A DNA stretch of 64,000 nucleotides from Paludibacter sp. (GTDB taxonomy: Bacteria; Bacteroidota; Bacteroidia; Bacteroidales; Paludibacteraceae), in assembly GCA_027364655.1 (NCBI GenBank), contig DAHXOX010000092.1, positions 40,155 to 104,154 on the forward strand. The letters are read 5' to 3'. Every line of letters starts with the position of its first letter. Position 1 is the first letter of the stretch. Below, piece by piece: positions 9,283-18,742 of the stretch. The notes under the pieces are model-generated. The model worked only from the letters and a program-made list of their open reading frames with translations, searched no databases and had not been told where the DNA came from. The position numbers and the translations under genes were made by a program.

Positions 9283-10245
9283 ATGAATAAAACAGATTTG
9301 AGGATCGTGTTTATGGGAACACCCGATTTCGCGGTTGAAAGTTTACGATTACTCATTCATTATGGATATCAAGTAGTAGCTGTAATTACTTCGCCCGACA
9401 AACCCGCTGGAAGAGGTCAAAAAATTCAAATGTCTGCTGTGAAAAAATTTGCAACTGAACATGGGTTGACTCTTCTTCAACCTGAAAAATTAAAAAATCC
9501 TGTTTTTTTACAAACTCTTGCGGACTTACATCCTGATTTACAGATAGTAGTAGCTTTTCGCATGTTGCCTGAGATTGTCTGGAGCCTCCCTCGTTTTGGC
9601 ACTTTTAATCTTCATGCTTCGCTTTTGCCATCTTATCGAGGTGCCGCTCCAATAAATTGGGCAATCATCAACGGTGAAACTGAAACTGGTGTCACCACGT
9701 TTTTTCTTTCGCACGAAATTGACACGGGAGAAATCATTCTTCAAAAGAAAATTGCTATTAATGAGCAAGATTCAGCGGGTGAACTTCATGATCGTATGAT
9801 GATTGAAGGAGCAAAATTGGTGATCGACACTGTTGATATTATTCTTTCCGAAAACCCGATTACTACTATCAAACAACCTAATACTATCACGCAAAAACCA
9901 GCACCAAAGCTTTTCACTGATACGTGTCGGATTGACTGGTCGCAGCAAGTGGAAGTGATTTACAACTTTATTCGTGGCCTTTCACCCTACCCTGCAGCTT
10001 GGTCTAATTTGATTTTGTCTGATTCAAAAACCTACAACGTAAAAATCTTTGCATCAGAAAAAGAAGCTACGATCCATCAATTGCCTTATGGAACTATTGT
10101 AACCGACCATAAAAAAGTAATGAAAGTTGCTGTTTGTAATGGATTTATACACATAAAAAATCTACAATTAGCAGGTAAAAAAAGATTGCCTATTGAAGAT
10201 TTTTTGAGAGGTTATGCGTTAGATGAAGACGCCAAAATGAAATAA
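9283..10245 (+). CDS. fmt: methionyl-tRNA formyltransferase
   Basis: Formylates initiator Met-tRNA using 10-formyl-THF. I place the start at ATG 9283 (320 aa), 4 bp after the nadK stop, because it leads straight into the conserved LRIVFMGTPDFAVESLRLL. An earlier in-frame start at 9235 would overlap nadK by 44 bp and add non-conserved residues. The formyltransferase core has NLHASLLPSYRGAAPINWAI with the catalytic Asn/His region and HEIDTGEIIL; the C-terminal tRNA-binding domain follows. Its stop codon abuts the convergent HIT gene with no spacer. Confidence 0.95.
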   Translation: MNKTDLRIVFMGTPDFAVESLRLLIHYGYQVVAVITSPDKPAGRGQKIQMSAVKKFATEHGLTLLQPEKLKNPVFLQTLADLHPDLQIVVAFRMLPEIVWSLPRFGTFNLHASLLPSYRGAAPINWAIINGETETGVTTFFLSHEIDTGEIILQKKIAINEQDSAGELHDRMMIEGAKLVIDTVDIILSENPITTIKQPNTITQKPAPKLFTDTCRIDWSQQVEVIYNFIRGLSPYPAAWSNLILSDSKTYNVKIFASEKEATIHQLPYGTIVTDHKKVMKVAVCNGFIHIKNLQLAGKKRLPIEDFLRGYALDEDAKMK

Positions 10246-10644
10246 TCAAAGATTTATGTTTTCTTGAATCGAGGAAGCGATAGCTTGCATTTCTTCCGAT
10301 GATAATGATAATTTTGGCTTAGCGAAATTAATGTCATTAGCCGTATTCAAAGGGACAAGATGAATATGGGCATGAGGAACATCTAATCCTATAACAGCTA
10401 ATCCAACTCGTTGACAAGGAATCGCTTTAACGATAGCTATAGCCACCTTTTTTGCAAAAACAATATAGGCTTGCAATGTTTCATCATCAAGATCAAAAAG
10501 GTAATCTTGTTCAATTTTTGGAATGACCAAGGTGTGGCCTTTTGCCAACGGATTGATGTCGAGAAATGCAAAAAAATGTTCGTTCTCTGCTATTTTATAA
10601 CAAGGAATTTCCCCCGAAATAATGCGCGAAAAAATAGTAGCCAT
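10246..10644 (-). CDS. HIT family nucleotide-binding protein
   Basis: Histidine-triad hydrolase/transferase of 132 aa, Hint/HinT-like. The start ARIISGEIPCYKI-like segment, DINPLAKGHTLVIPK near residues 28-43 and the triad HAHIHLVP near residue 90 are all present. The real substrate is unknown; family members cleave adenosine phosphoramidates. It lies 27 bp downstream of greA on the same strand, a pairing common in Bacteroidales, and converges on fmt with immediately adjoining stop codons. Confidence 0.92.
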   Translation of the reverse strand: MATIFSRIISGEIPCYKIAENEHFFAFLDINPLAKGHTLVIPKIEQDYLFDLDDETLQAYIVFAKKVAIAIVKAIPCQRVGLAVIGLDVPHAHIHLVPLNTANDINFAKPKLSLSSEEMQAIASSIQENINL

Positions 10645-10671
10645 ATCATTACTTTTATAATTATCAATATA

Positions 10672-11142
10672 TTACAATGATATTTCGATGATTTCAAATC
10701 GAATCAATCCTGAAGGAACCTTCACTTCAACAAAGTCCCCCACTTTTTTGCCTAAAAGGCCTTGTGCTATCGGTGTGTTTATTGAAAGTTTAGCTGCTTT
10801 GAGGTTCGCTTCTGATTCTGAAACGATCATATAAGTCATTACTTGCCCATTGCTTGTGTTTTTGATCTTTACTTTGTTCAGAATTTGCACGGTATCCGTA
10901 TTCAAATTCTTTTCATCGAGAAACCTTGCATTTGCAACCGACTCTTTTAATTTGGCAATTTTCATTTCCAACATTCCCTGAGCTTCTTTCGCTGCATCGT
11001 ATTCTGCATTTTCCGAAAGATCGCCTTTGTCTCGAGCTTCTGCAATTTGTCGCGAAATGGCAGGCCTTTGTACATTCTCTAACTGATTTAGCTCTTCCAA
11101 GAGTTTCTTATAGCCCTCTTGGGTCATATACGATGTTGCCAT
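10672..11142 (-). CDS. greA: transcription elongation factor GreA
   Basis: Rescues backtracked RNA polymerase by stimulating transcript cleavage; 156 aa. The N-terminal coiled coil contains ISRQIAEARDKGDLSENAEY, whose DLSENAEYDAAKE loop carries the acidic tip residues. The C-terminal FKBP-like domain ends in SGLIRFEIIEISL. The HIT gene follows at 27 bp. A TAGATTTG -7-like element (minus strand, 11172-11165) lies just upstream, but without a clear -33 TTG. Confidence 0.96.
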   Translation of the reverse strand: MATSYMTQEGYKKLLEELNQLENVQRPAISRQIAEARDKGDLSENAEYDAAKEAQGMLEMKIAKLKESVANARFLDEKNLNTDTVQILNKVKIKNTSNGQVMTYMIVSESEANLKAAKLSINTPIAQGLLGKKVGDFVEVKVPSGLIRFEIIEISL

Positions 11143-11311
11143 GGTAAGTTTGTTTTGTTATTTACAAATCTAAAACAAAAAGAATTCCGACCTTAGCCGG
11201 AACTCTTTATATCTATATTTTATGTTTCCTATATTCTAAACGCTGGCAAAAATAATGAATAATCAATGATTATCCAAACTTGGACCAAAGTATTTCAAAA
11301 AAACGCGATAC

Positions 11312-12607
11312 TTAGCTATTTAATAAAAACGCTGAACGAATTGCATTTACGTAATCTAACTTTTCCCATGTGAATAACTCCACTTCGAGTTCAATTGGTG
11401 CTGAATAACGTGATGTAAATGCCTTTTTTACTACGCGTGGTTCTCTTCCCATGTGTCCGTAAGATGCTGTTTCAGAATAAATTGGATTACGTAATTTCAA
11501 ACGTTCCTCAATGACTTTTGGCCGAAGATCAAAAAGTTTGTTCAATTGTTCTGCAATTTCTTCATCAGTCAAAGCAACATGTGATTTACCATAGGTGTTT
11601 ACATAGATACTTAAAGGCTTGGCAACGCCAATGGCATACGAAACTTGTACTAACATTTCGTCTGAAACACCAGCTGCTACAGCATTTTTTGCAATATGAC
11701 GCGCTGCATAGGCTGCCGAGCGATCAACTTTTGATGGGTCTTTTCCTGAAAAAGCGCCTCCTCCATGGGCACCTTTTCCACCATAAGTATCAACAATAAT
11801 TTTACGACCAGTCAGTCCGGTATCTCCATGAGGACCACCAATAACAAATTTTCCGGTAGGATTGACATGCAAAATATAGGAATTATCTAACAACGACTTT
11901 ACAACCGGATTCTTGGCGACAACTCGTGGAATAAGAATATCTTGGACATCAGCTTTGATGCGAGCAACCATTTCTTCATCAGCTTGCTGTTGGTTTTTCT
12001 CATTGCTGGTTTGAATAAATTCATCGTGTTGCGTTGAAATTACAATGGTATGAATACGAACGGGTATATTTTTTTCATTGTATTCAACTGTGACTTGTGA
12101 TTTAGCGTCAGGTCGTAAATAAGTCATTTCTACACCTTCTCGCCTAATTGAAGCTAATTCGATCAATAATTGATGGGACAAGTCTAAAGAAAGTGGCATG
12201 TAATTGTCCGTTTCGTTCGTTGCATAACCAAACATCATGCCTTGATCGCCAGCGCCTTGGTCCATCGGATTTTCACGTTCTACTCCTCGATTGATATCAT
12301 CTGATTGTTCGTGAATAGCAGACAAAATACCACAAGAATCACCATCAAATTTATACTCGCTTTTGGTGTATCCAATGCGATTAATTACTCCTCTTGTCAC
12401 TTCTTGAACGTCGATGTAAGCACTTGATTTTACTTCTCCGGCAATAACAACTTGCCCTGTAGTTACTAACGTTTCACATGCAACTTTTGAGTTAGGATCA
12501 AAAGCTAAAAAAGCATCGACAATTGCATCTGAAATTTGATCTGCCACCTTATCAGGATGGCCTTCTGAAACGGATTCAGAAGTAAATAAATAATGATTTG
12601 ATTCCAT
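11312..12607 (-). CDS. metK: S-adenosylmethionine synthetase
   Basis: Makes SAM from methionine and ATP. At 431 aa it is slightly longer than the about 385 aa of the Escherichia coli enzyme, with an insert near residues 185-215 ([20 protein letters not shown]), a length typical of Bacteroidota MetK. Signatures are [36 protein letters not shown] and [20 protein letters not shown]. It is monocistronic as far as can be seen. Confidence 0.96.
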   Translation of the reverse strand: MESNHYLFTSESVSEGHPDKVADQISDAIVDAFLAFDPNSKVACETLVTTGQVVIAGEVKSSAYIDVQEVTRGVINRIGYTKSEYKFDGDSCGILSAIHEQSDDINRGVERENPMDQGAGDQGMMFGYATNETDNYMPLSLDLSHQLLIELASIRREGVEMTYLRPDAKSQVTVEYNEKNIPVRIHTIVISTQHDEFIQTSNEKNQQQADEEMVARIKADVQDILIPRVVAKNPVVKSLLDNSYILHVNPTGKFVIGGPHGDTGLTGRKIIVDTYGGKGAHGGGAFSGKDPSKVDRSAAYAARHIAKNAVAAGVSDEMLVQVSYAIGVAKPLSIYVNTYGKSHVALTDEEIAEQLNKLFDLRPKVIEERLKLRNPIYSETASYGHMGREPRVVKKAFTSRYSAPIELEVELFTWEKLDYVNAIRSAFLLNS

Positions 12608-12875
12608 TTTTCTACGATTTTAAAAACATGTTTCACCTAAACTAAGTTCCTCCATTCTTTATAATAGCATAAACAAAGAATGAGAACTATGGATCAAAAA
12701 GTTACTTGGAAGGAGAAAAATGAAGAATATTGGTTGAAGCCGAAGCAAAAATGAAAATCACCAATACGTTTTAGCATTTTTTTCCGTGGTTGCAAGCAAG
12801 CAAATCTATCCACATTTGAGGCTACAAAGATAAGCAATCTTTTGTTTGGTAGGATACTTGATGCACTAAAATATC
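12608..12875. other. metK upstream region
   Basis: No convincing gene. A perfect minus-strand -7 element TATCTTTG (12832-12825) could start a leader of about 210 nt to metK, although no -33 TTG sits at the expected distance. An 8-bp stem CATTCTTT/AAAGAATG (12654-12661 with 12676-12683) lies in that leader. I do not recognise a SAM riboswitch here. Confidence 0.3.
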
Positions 12876-12909
12876 AAAAAAGGCCACCTTAATAAAGATG
12901 ACCTTTTTT
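12876..12909 (-). terminator. intrinsic terminator after the FadL-like gene
   Basis: On the minus strand, GGTCATCTT, a TATT loop, then AAGGTGGCC pair through with G-U wobbles, flanked by runs of A before and T after. The T-run favours the minus strand. It is 18 bp past the stop of the outer-membrane protein gene. Confidence 0.75.
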
Positions 12910-12926
12910 GATAAATAATAGCGGCT

Positions 12927-14471
12927 TTAGAATCTAACGCCTACTGTCATCACAAAATTGTTCGTTTTTGTTGTCAAAGAAGCAGGACGAACTGCATCGG
13001 GCGCATTGTAAATCCATGTGTCGTTGTAAGGATAAAAGCTCTCTTTTTGATCCATTAACACATATGCCACATCAAAATTCCAGTTCTTGTAATTATAGCC
13101 AATTCCAGCCGTGTAGTTTTGTGTGGTACCTTGTAAAAAATATTGCGGATCTGTGCGGACAGTGTTATTTGGTAAATTGCGAACGGCATTACTTTTTGTA
13201 GCCGGAGTGATATAGTTATACCCCAACCGTAAAGCTAAACTATTTGTGATGCGGTATTCGCCTCCAATTTTATAAGTACTTACGCCTTGCATCATATTAC
13301 TAATATCTTGATTTTCTGTATTAAAGGCAAATGCACTATTGCTGTCATCGCGCAGTTTCATGGTTGAATAATCTGCATATTCATAATCGAAACTAATCAA
13401 TCCTTTCTGTCCAAAAATACCGGCAACGCCCAGTGTCAAAACCGAAGGTGTTTGCAATTTATACTTGCTATACCCACCTGCTGAAGGAGTGTAAGCTGTT
13501 CCTTTATATTGAGTATCATAATTAATGTCTGCATAATAGTTATCCGTCATGGAATAGAACATTGGTGAATGATATGAAATACCCAATCTTAAGAAATTTG
13601 TAGGACGAACAATAGCACCAATCTTAACGTCAAAACCTGATCCGGAAGTGTATGTTTGATTTTGCAAATTCATGCTGCCTCCATTTCCAAATGATTCCAC
13701 ATAATTACTTGATAATGAATAACTCAAATCTTGAAATCCGACGGAAGCTCCTAAATAAACCAAATTATTGATGTTGACTCCATATCCCAAATTATATTGA
13801 TCCACATATCCGTTTTCAGTAAAAGCATATTGAGGTGTCACATGTTCATTAGCTCCTAACAAGGAACTCCATTGATTTGGTTTTAAGGCTAACGTGTTTG
13901 GATTAATCAAATAACTTTGATAGGCTAACTCGGAAATCCATGGCACATTGACATTGTTGTAAGGATCATTACTATTCGCTGTTGAAAGGGAACTCTCCGG
14001 AATTCCATTGGTATAACCAGCCATGTAATCAGTAATGGATGAAAGTTGACTTGCCCCATTCATAACCCCTGAGCGATTAAAAGATTTAATACGTTCATAC
14101 GAAAAACCGAATGCTGAGCTAAAATTTGGATTATTACCGTCAAAAGCAGTTACCACAGAAAAGTTGTTGAAATGGGCTGTAAAGTTGTTGTCGTTGCCGC
14201 TTTGTCCATTCCATAAAGAAGATGTGGTATTGTCTTGCAAGTTAAGTGTTGCTGTTACTTCCGAACTGCGATAAACTCCTAATCCACCTGGATTGAGCGA
14301 AATTGATGAAGCATCTCCGCCTAAGGCTGTAAAAGCGCCACCCATACTCATGTATCGTGCTGTTCCTTTAAGTGGATATTGAGAGGCTTTTAAGGCATCA
14401 AAGCCATCTTGAGAAAAAGCTGTTGCTGAAAAAACCAGTAACGATACTATCGAAATAAGCGTTGTTTTCAT
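12927..14471 (-). CDS. outer-membrane beta-barrel protein, OMPP1/FadL/TodX-like
   Basis: 514 aa with a cleavable signal peptide (MKTTLISIVSLLVFSATAFS, then QDGFDAL). The mature N-terminus has SMGGAFTALGGDASSISLNPGG, the typical hatch-like start of FadL-related barrels in Bacteroidota, where aromatic and glycine-rich beta-strands then fill the chain. It ends in TVGVRF with a terminal Phe, as expected for BamA-inserted barrels. FadL relatives move hydrophobic compounds; the cargo here is unknown. It lies 143 bp behind the tyrosine-rich secreted protein, separated by a terminator-like hairpin. Confidence 0.72.
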   Translation of the reverse strand: MKTTLISIVSLLVFSATAFSQDGFDALKASQYPLKGTARYMSMGGAFTALGGDASSISLNPGGLGVYRSSEVTATLNLQDNTTSSLWNGQSGNDNNFTAHFNNFSVVTAFDGNNPNFSSAFGFSYERIKSFNRSGVMNGASQLSSITDYMAGYTNGIPESSLSTANSNDPYNNVNVPWISELAYQSYLINPNTLALKPNQWSSLLGANEHVTPQYAFTENGYVDQYNLGYGVNINNLVYLGASVGFQDLSYSLSSNYVESFGNGGSMNLQNQTYTSGSGFDVKIGAIVRPTNFLRLGISYHSPMFYSMTDNYYADINYDTQYKGTAYTPSAGGYSKYKLQTPSVLTLGVAGIFGQKGLISFDYEYADYSTMKLRDDSNSAFAFNTENQDISNMMQGVSTYKIGGEYRITNSLALRLGYNYITPATKSNAVRNLPNNTVRTDPQYFLQGTTQNYTAGIGYNYKNWNFDVAYVLMDQKESFYPYNDTWIYNAPDAVRPASLTTKTNNFVMTVGVRF

Positions 14472-14546
14472 ATAATTGCAAATTTGGTGAGTGATTTCCG
14501 AAAGGGATTGATAGTAAATTATTGAATGAAAAAAAATTCTTTCATG

Positions 14547-14593
14547 AAGAGAGTATTGAAATAGACTGCAACATCTATTTCAATGACTCTCTT
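14547..14593 (-). terminator. hairpin terminator after the Tyr/Gly-rich secreted protein gene
   Basis: A long inverted repeat: AAGAGAGT and TTGAAATAGA on the left (14547-14565) pair with TCTATTTCAA and ACTCTCTT on the right (14574-14593), around an 8-nt loop. On the minus strand an eight-T run follows about a dozen bases later. It lies 21 bp past the stop of the gene ending at 14615. Confidence 0.6.
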
Positions 14594-14614
14594 ATCTCTT
14601 AATTATGATTGCGA

Positions 14615-15940
14615 TTATCGACGACCGCCACGGCCTCCGCCGCCGCCATACGACCCTTCGCTACGACCTCCGCCATTATTATAGCTTGGGGAGTAGTTGT
14701 AAGAGCGTGTTTCATTATAAACAGGCCGTTCTACGCGTTGAGGTTGTTCATAAACAGGAGTTGATCGTTGAACTCTGTACGTGGAATTCCTTTGTACGTT
14801 TTGAACTTCATTACCTTGGGGAGAAATGACAACCACTCTTCGCGATCCACCTACATTATTCTGTTGTACGTAGTTCCCATTATTTCGCGGCTGATATTGA
14901 ACATTTCTATTAGCTGGGGTTGTAACATTATACCCATTACGCGTTAAGAAATTCGACCAAAATGCTCTGTTTTGCTGCGTACCACGCACGTTTATCGGAT
15001 TTTGTGCAGGCACATTGTTATTTTGACGCCCATTAACTTGTGTAAATTGATTCACTGTCGGTGCAGCCATTTGTCTTGTACCAATACTGCTATTTACAGC
15101 TCGAGCACCCATTGTTCGAGTTCCAACACTTGAACCGCGTCCAACCATGGCTCTTGATCCGGAACTATAACTATAGGGTTGAACGCCATTATTGATAGAA
15201 GTTCTTGCACCTCGACGGCTATTTTCTGTGTAGTTGTAAGGGATAGGACGCGAATAAACCCAATTATTATACATATTGCTATAATAGTAAGGATAGCCAC
15301 CCCAACCACCGTAATAATAAGGAGAATTCCATCCAAAACCCCAACCCATATCCCAATAATCACCATAAAAGTCACCAAACATACCGCCGTACATCCAAGG
15401 ATTAAGGCTCCCGTAGTAACTATACGGACTATAATAACCATAAGGATAATATGAATTATAGAAATAAGGCTGCATCCAACTATTGTAGTATGGATAACCA
15501 CCAAATGTGTTGATATTCCAATTTATATTATCCACTGGATAAGTCGACGTTGTATAACCATCGCTCAACTGAAGTAATAAGCTTGGTTGATTCGATTGTT
15601 GGATCTGAGAACCATTGATTCCATTCGATGAAAGTGTGTCGATGGGAGCACTGTTGGCGTTCCCGTTTGCATTAGCGTAATCTCCTGAATAATAAACGGT
15701 GTCTCCAGCTGCATTGCGCACAATGACAGCTTGTTGATTGCCCACATTGTTTGTTTCGATTTGATACTCTTGATTGGAAGTTGCGCTATTTTGTGTTGCT
15801 TGTGTGGGCTGTTGCATTTGTGGCGCTTGCTTTACAGTCCGAGTTGCTGTCGGATTATAAATGTCGTTGTAAAAACTTTGACTGAAAAGAGAAAGCGGTA
15901 ACAACATCAAAATAGTTAGCATCCCTAATTTCGTTTTCAT
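14615..15940 (-). CDS. secreted low-complexity Tyr/Asn/Gly-rich protein
   Basis: 441 aa from the ATG at 15940. This start is supported by an AAGGAG at 15955-15950, 9 nt upstream, and by the signal peptide MKTKLGMLTILMLLPLSLFS immediately after it. The chain has a Gln/Asn/Thr-rich region, then a striking aromatic block (about residues 140-240) of Tyr, Gly, Trp, Pro and Asn, then an Arg/Asn/Gln-rich part. It ends in a Gly-rich basic tail (GGGRSEGSYGGGGGRGGRR). I recognise no enzymatic domain. Composition suggests a surface, adhesive or matrix protein (inference). It is followed by a FadL-like barrel gene on the same strand. Confidence 0.75.
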   Translation of the reverse strand: MKTKLGMLTILMLLPLSLFSQSFYNDIYNPTATRTVKQAPQMQQPTQATQNSATSNQEYQIETNNVGNQQAVIVRNAAGDTVYYSGDYANANGNANSAPIDTLSSNGINGSQIQQSNQPSLLLQLSDGYTTSTYPVDNINWNINTFGGYPYYNSWMQPYFYNSYYPYGYYSPYSYYGSLNPWMYGGMFGDFYGDYWDMGWGFGWNSPYYYGGWGGYPYYYSNMYNNWVYSRPIPYNYTENSRRGARTSINNGVQPYSYSSGSRAMVGRGSSVGTRTMGARAVNSSIGTRQMAAPTVNQFTQVNGRQNNNVPAQNPINVRGTQQNRAFWSNFLTRNGYNVTTPANRNVQYQPRNNGNYVQQNNVGGSRRVVVISPQGNEVQNVQRNSTYRVQRSTPVYEQPQRVERPVYNETRSYNYSPSYNNGGGRSEGSYGGGGGRGGRR

Positions 15941-16049
15941 GATTGTTGTCTCCTTATTTTTTAGTTTATATCCTGAACCTTTTGTCATTTAGACTGAAAA
16001 TCTGATCAATCGTTTAATCGAATAACGCTTTTTTCTCTCTAAAAGTATA

Positions 16050-16077
16050 TTGAAACCAACTTTATTGGTTAAGTTTG
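16050..16077 (+). promoter_or_regulatory. probable promoter for prmA-argF'-argB
   Basis: TTG at 16050-16052, 17-bp spacer, TAAGTTTG at 16070-16077 (perfect TAnnTTTG; spacer slightly short of the usual 19-20). The leader to the prmA ATG at 16166 would be about 80 nt. Confidence 0.4.
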
Positions 16078-16165
16078 CAAGATGAATTAACATCACAAAG
16101 ATAGGCCAAATAAGACGCTTTCGACATTTGTTCTTTTTGTTTTAACGAAAAATACACCTACACGC

Positions 16166-17005
16166 ATGGATTACATTGAACTTACATTACATATTAACAA
16201 TTTACGCGGCTTTGAACACGATTTGATAGCTTACGAATTGGGAGATCTTGGGTTCGACAGCTTTGATTACAATGAAGATGAAATAAAAGCCTATTGCGCT
16301 GCATCTTTATTCGATGAAAAAACAATTGAAGCATGGCAAAATGCATTACCGGATGACCTTCAGGTAAAATATTCATTTACATTGATCAAAGAGCAAAATT
16401 GGAATGAAGTGTGGGAAAAAAATTACTTCTCCCCTATTGTGATAGGTGGCGACTGTGTGATTCACAGTTCGTTTCATCATGATATTCCTAAGGTAAAATA
16501 TGATATTTTGATTGATCCAAAAATGTCATTCGGTACCGGACATCACGAAACCACGATATTGATGGTCAGTTCATTGTTGAAATTAGAAGTAGCTGGGAAA
16601 TCACTTTTAGATATGGGTTGCGGCACCGGTATTTTGGCAATTTTAGCAGCCATGAAAGGCGCTTCACCAATCACAGCAATTGATATTGACGAATGGGCAT
16701 TCAAAAACACACAAGAAAACATGGTGCTTAATGGATTTCCTGCTATTCAGGTAGAACAAGGTGGCGCAGAATTATTGTCAGGTCGCAAATACGACATTAT
16801 CTTGGCCAACATCAATCGAAATATCCTTTTAGCTGACATGAACCATTATGCAGCATGTCTCGATCACGGCAAATTGCTACTAATGAGCGGATTTTATGAT
16901 ACTGACAGATTGGCAATTGATGATGAAGCCAAAAAAATAGGATTAGACTTACTTCATTTTGAAGAAAACAACAAATGGGTGGCAACACTCTATCAGAAAC
17001 TATAA
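16166..17005 (+). CDS. prmA: ribosomal protein L11 methyltransferase
   Basis: SAM-dependent trimethylation of ribosomal protein L11; 279 aa. It has an N-terminal alpha/beta substrate-recognition domain (about residues 1-90), then a Rossmann methyltransferase with FGTGHHETTILM, the SAM-binding LLDMGCGTGILAILAAM, and the ILANINRNIL catalytic-loop segment. It is upstream of argF' with a 2-bp gap, so the three genes prmA-argF'-argB are likely cotranscribed, with no functional link apparent. Confidence 0.95.
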   Translation: MDYIELTLHINNLRGFEHDLIAYELGDLGFDSFDYNEDEIKAYCAASLFDEKTIEAWQNALPDDLQVKYSFTLIKEQNWNEVWEKNYFSPIVIGGDCVIHSSFHHDIPKVKYDILIDPKMSFGTGHHETTILMVSSLLKLEVAGKSLLDMGCGTGILAILAAMKGASPITAIDIDEWAFKNTQENMVLNGFPAIQVEQGGAELLSGRKYDIILANINRNILLADMNHYAACLDHGKLLLMSGFYDTDRLAIDDEAKKIGLDLLHFEENNKWVATLYQKL

Positions 17006-17007
17006 CT

Positions 17008-17961
17008 ATGAGAACTTTTACAAACGTCAAAGATTTAGGCGACCTGAAGATTGCCGTCGCCGAAGCATTAGAATTGAAGAAAAATCGGTATGGCTACAAG
17101 CAATTGGGTGAAAACCGAACCTTATTAATGGTGTTTTTCAATTCGAGTTTACGTACTCGATTAAGCACTCAAAAAGCCGGCATGAATCTTGGCATGAACA
17201 CGATGGTGCTTGATATAAATCAGGGTGCGTGGAAATTAGAAACTGAGCGTGGCGTCATTATGGACGGGGACAAAACAGAACATATTTTGGAAGCAATTCC
17301 GGTGATGGGCAGCTATTGCGATGTCATCGCCGTGCGTTCTTTTGCCCAATTTGAAAGCAAGACATTTGACTCTAACGAAACAATTATCAATCAGTTTATT
17401 CAATATTCCGGAAAGCCGGTAATCAGTATGGAAGCGGCAACAGGACATCCTTTGCAAGCATTTGCCGACTTAATTACCATCGAAGAATACAAAAAACGAG
17501 AACGCCCAAAGGTCGTTTTGACATGGGCGCCACATCCCCGCGCTTTACCGCAGGCGGTACCTAATTCGTTTGCCGATTTTATGAATGAAGCTGACGTGGA
17601 ATTTGTCATTACACATCCAGAAGGTTATGAATTAGATGAAAAATTTGTACGAGGAGCTCGAGTAGAATACGATCAGGACAAAGCTCTAATAGGCGCTGAT
17701 TTTGTGTATGCGAAAAACTGGTCAGCTTATACCGATCCCAACTATGGTAAGATATTGAGTAAAGACCTCTCATGGACAATAAGTTCTCAAAAAATGGGCT
17801 TAACCAATAATGCGTATTTCATGCATTGCCTTCCTGTACGTCGCAATATGATCGTTACAGACGATGTGATTGAAAGTTCTCAATCACTCGTTATCCCTGA
17901 AGCGGCAAATCGTGAAATATCAGCTCAAGTAGTGATTAAACGTATTTTAGAGCATCTTTAA
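17008..17961 (+). CDS. argF': N-succinylornithine (or N-acetylornithine) carbamoyltransferase
   Basis: Carbamoylates a blocked ornithine to the matching N-acyl-citrulline in the arginine pathway variant of Bacteroidota. 317 aa from ATG 17008, 2 bp after the prmA stop. The carbamoyl-phosphate loop is FFNSSLRTRLSTQKA (SLRTR at about 47-51); NNAYFMHCLPVRRN is the HCLPxR substrate loop. The block LDINQGAWKLETERGVIMDG closely follows the Bacteroides fragilis enzyme as I recall it. Residue 90, reported to decide succinyl versus acetyl preference (Pro in B. fragilis, Glu at the matching site in Xanthomonas), is Thr here. The acyl group is therefore left open. Confidence 0.9.
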   Translation: MRTFTNVKDLGDLKIAVAEALELKKNRYGYKQLGENRTLLMVFFNSSLRTRLSTQKAGMNLGMNTMVLDINQGAWKLETERGVIMDGDKTEHILEAIPVMGSYCDVIAVRSFAQFESKTFDSNETIINQFIQYSGKPVISMEAATGHPLQAFADLITIEEYKKRERPKVVLTWAPHPRALPQAVPNSFADFMNEADVEFVITHPEGYELDEKFVRGARVEYDQDKALIGADFVYAKNWSAYTDPNYGKILSKDLSWTISSQKMGLTNNAYFMHCLPVRRNMIVTDDVIESSQSLVIPEAANREISAQVVIKRILEHL

Positions 17962-17965
17962 GCCA

Positions 17966-18733
17966 ATGGAAAAACTGACTATCATCAAAGTGGGTGGTAA
18001 AATTGTGGAAGAAAAAGACTCTTTACAAGCGTTTTTGCACGATTTTGCAGCCATCAAAGGGCATAAAGTGCTTGTGCACGGAGGAGGTCGTTCGGCAACA
18101 GCATTGGCCTCTAAATTGGGTATCGAGAGTGTTATGGTAAATGGACGCAGAATCACAGATAGCGAAACACTTAACGTCGTGATTATGGTGTATGGTGGTT
18201 TAGTAAACAAAACCATCGTAGCTCAATTACAGGCACTTGATATCAACGCGTTAGGGTTGACGGGCGCCGATATGAACTACATGTTATCGGAAAAAAGGCC
18301 TGTTGAAGAAATTGATTACGGCTTTGTGGGCGATGTAAAAGCGGTGGATGGAAGTATTTTAGCTGATCTGATTGCAAAAAATATTGTGCCGGTTTTAGCG
18401 CCGCTTACTCACGATAAAAAAGGCAATTTGTTGAATACCAATGCCGACACTATTGCAGGAGAAACTGCGAAAGCTTTAGCACGCTATTTTGACGTGACGT
18501 TAGTCTATTGCTTCGAAAAGAAAGGTGTTTTGCTGAATGAACATGACGACGAAAGCGTCATTTCTGACATTAATCATGCTCAATTTGAGTACTTTGTTTC
18601 TGAAGGAATTATTCGAGGAGGAATGATTCCTAAATTGGAAAATGCCTTCGATGCTATAGCTTCCGGTGTAAAACAAGTGATTATTACAAGAGCTGATTCT
18701 ATTGATGGACAATCGGGTACGAAAATAATCTGA
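17966..18733 (+). CDS. argB: N-acetylglutamate (or N-succinylglutamate) kinase
   Basis: Second step of arginine synthesis, phosphorylating N-acyl-glutamate. Amino-acid-kinase fold, 255 aa. It shows the N-terminal KVGGKIVEE, the glycine-rich VLVHGGGRSATALASKLGI, VNGRRITDSETL and NTNADTIAGETAKALA, then GGMIPKLENAFDAIASGV near the end. It follows argF' by 4 bp. The family also includes enzymes using the succinylated substrate where the succinyl pathway operates. Confidence 0.93.
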   Translation: MEKLTIIKVGGKIVEEKDSLQAFLHDFAAIKGHKVLVHGGGRSATALASKLGIESVMVNGRRITDSETLNVVIMVYGGLVNKTIVAQLQALDINALGLTGADMNYMLSEKRPVEEIDYGFVGDVKAVDGSILADLIAKNIVPVLAPLTHDKKGNLLNTNADTIAGETAKALARYFDVTLVYCFEKKGVLLNEHDDESVISDINHAQFEYFVSEGIIRGGMIPKLENAFDAIASGVKQVIITRADSIDGQSGTKII

Positions 18734-18742
18734 AGTTCATAT

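Noticed and set aside
12608-12830. SAM riboswitch upstream of metK
   Set aside because: I looked for a conserved aptamer fold and see only a weak 8-bp stem; a covariance search (Infernal with SAM models) would decide.
15094-15504. Open frames on both strands inside the Tyr/Gly-rich gene (also 15179-15454 on the plus strand)
   Set aside because: They are shadows of repetitive, low-complexity codons; the real frame has a signal peptide and a Shine-Dalgarno.
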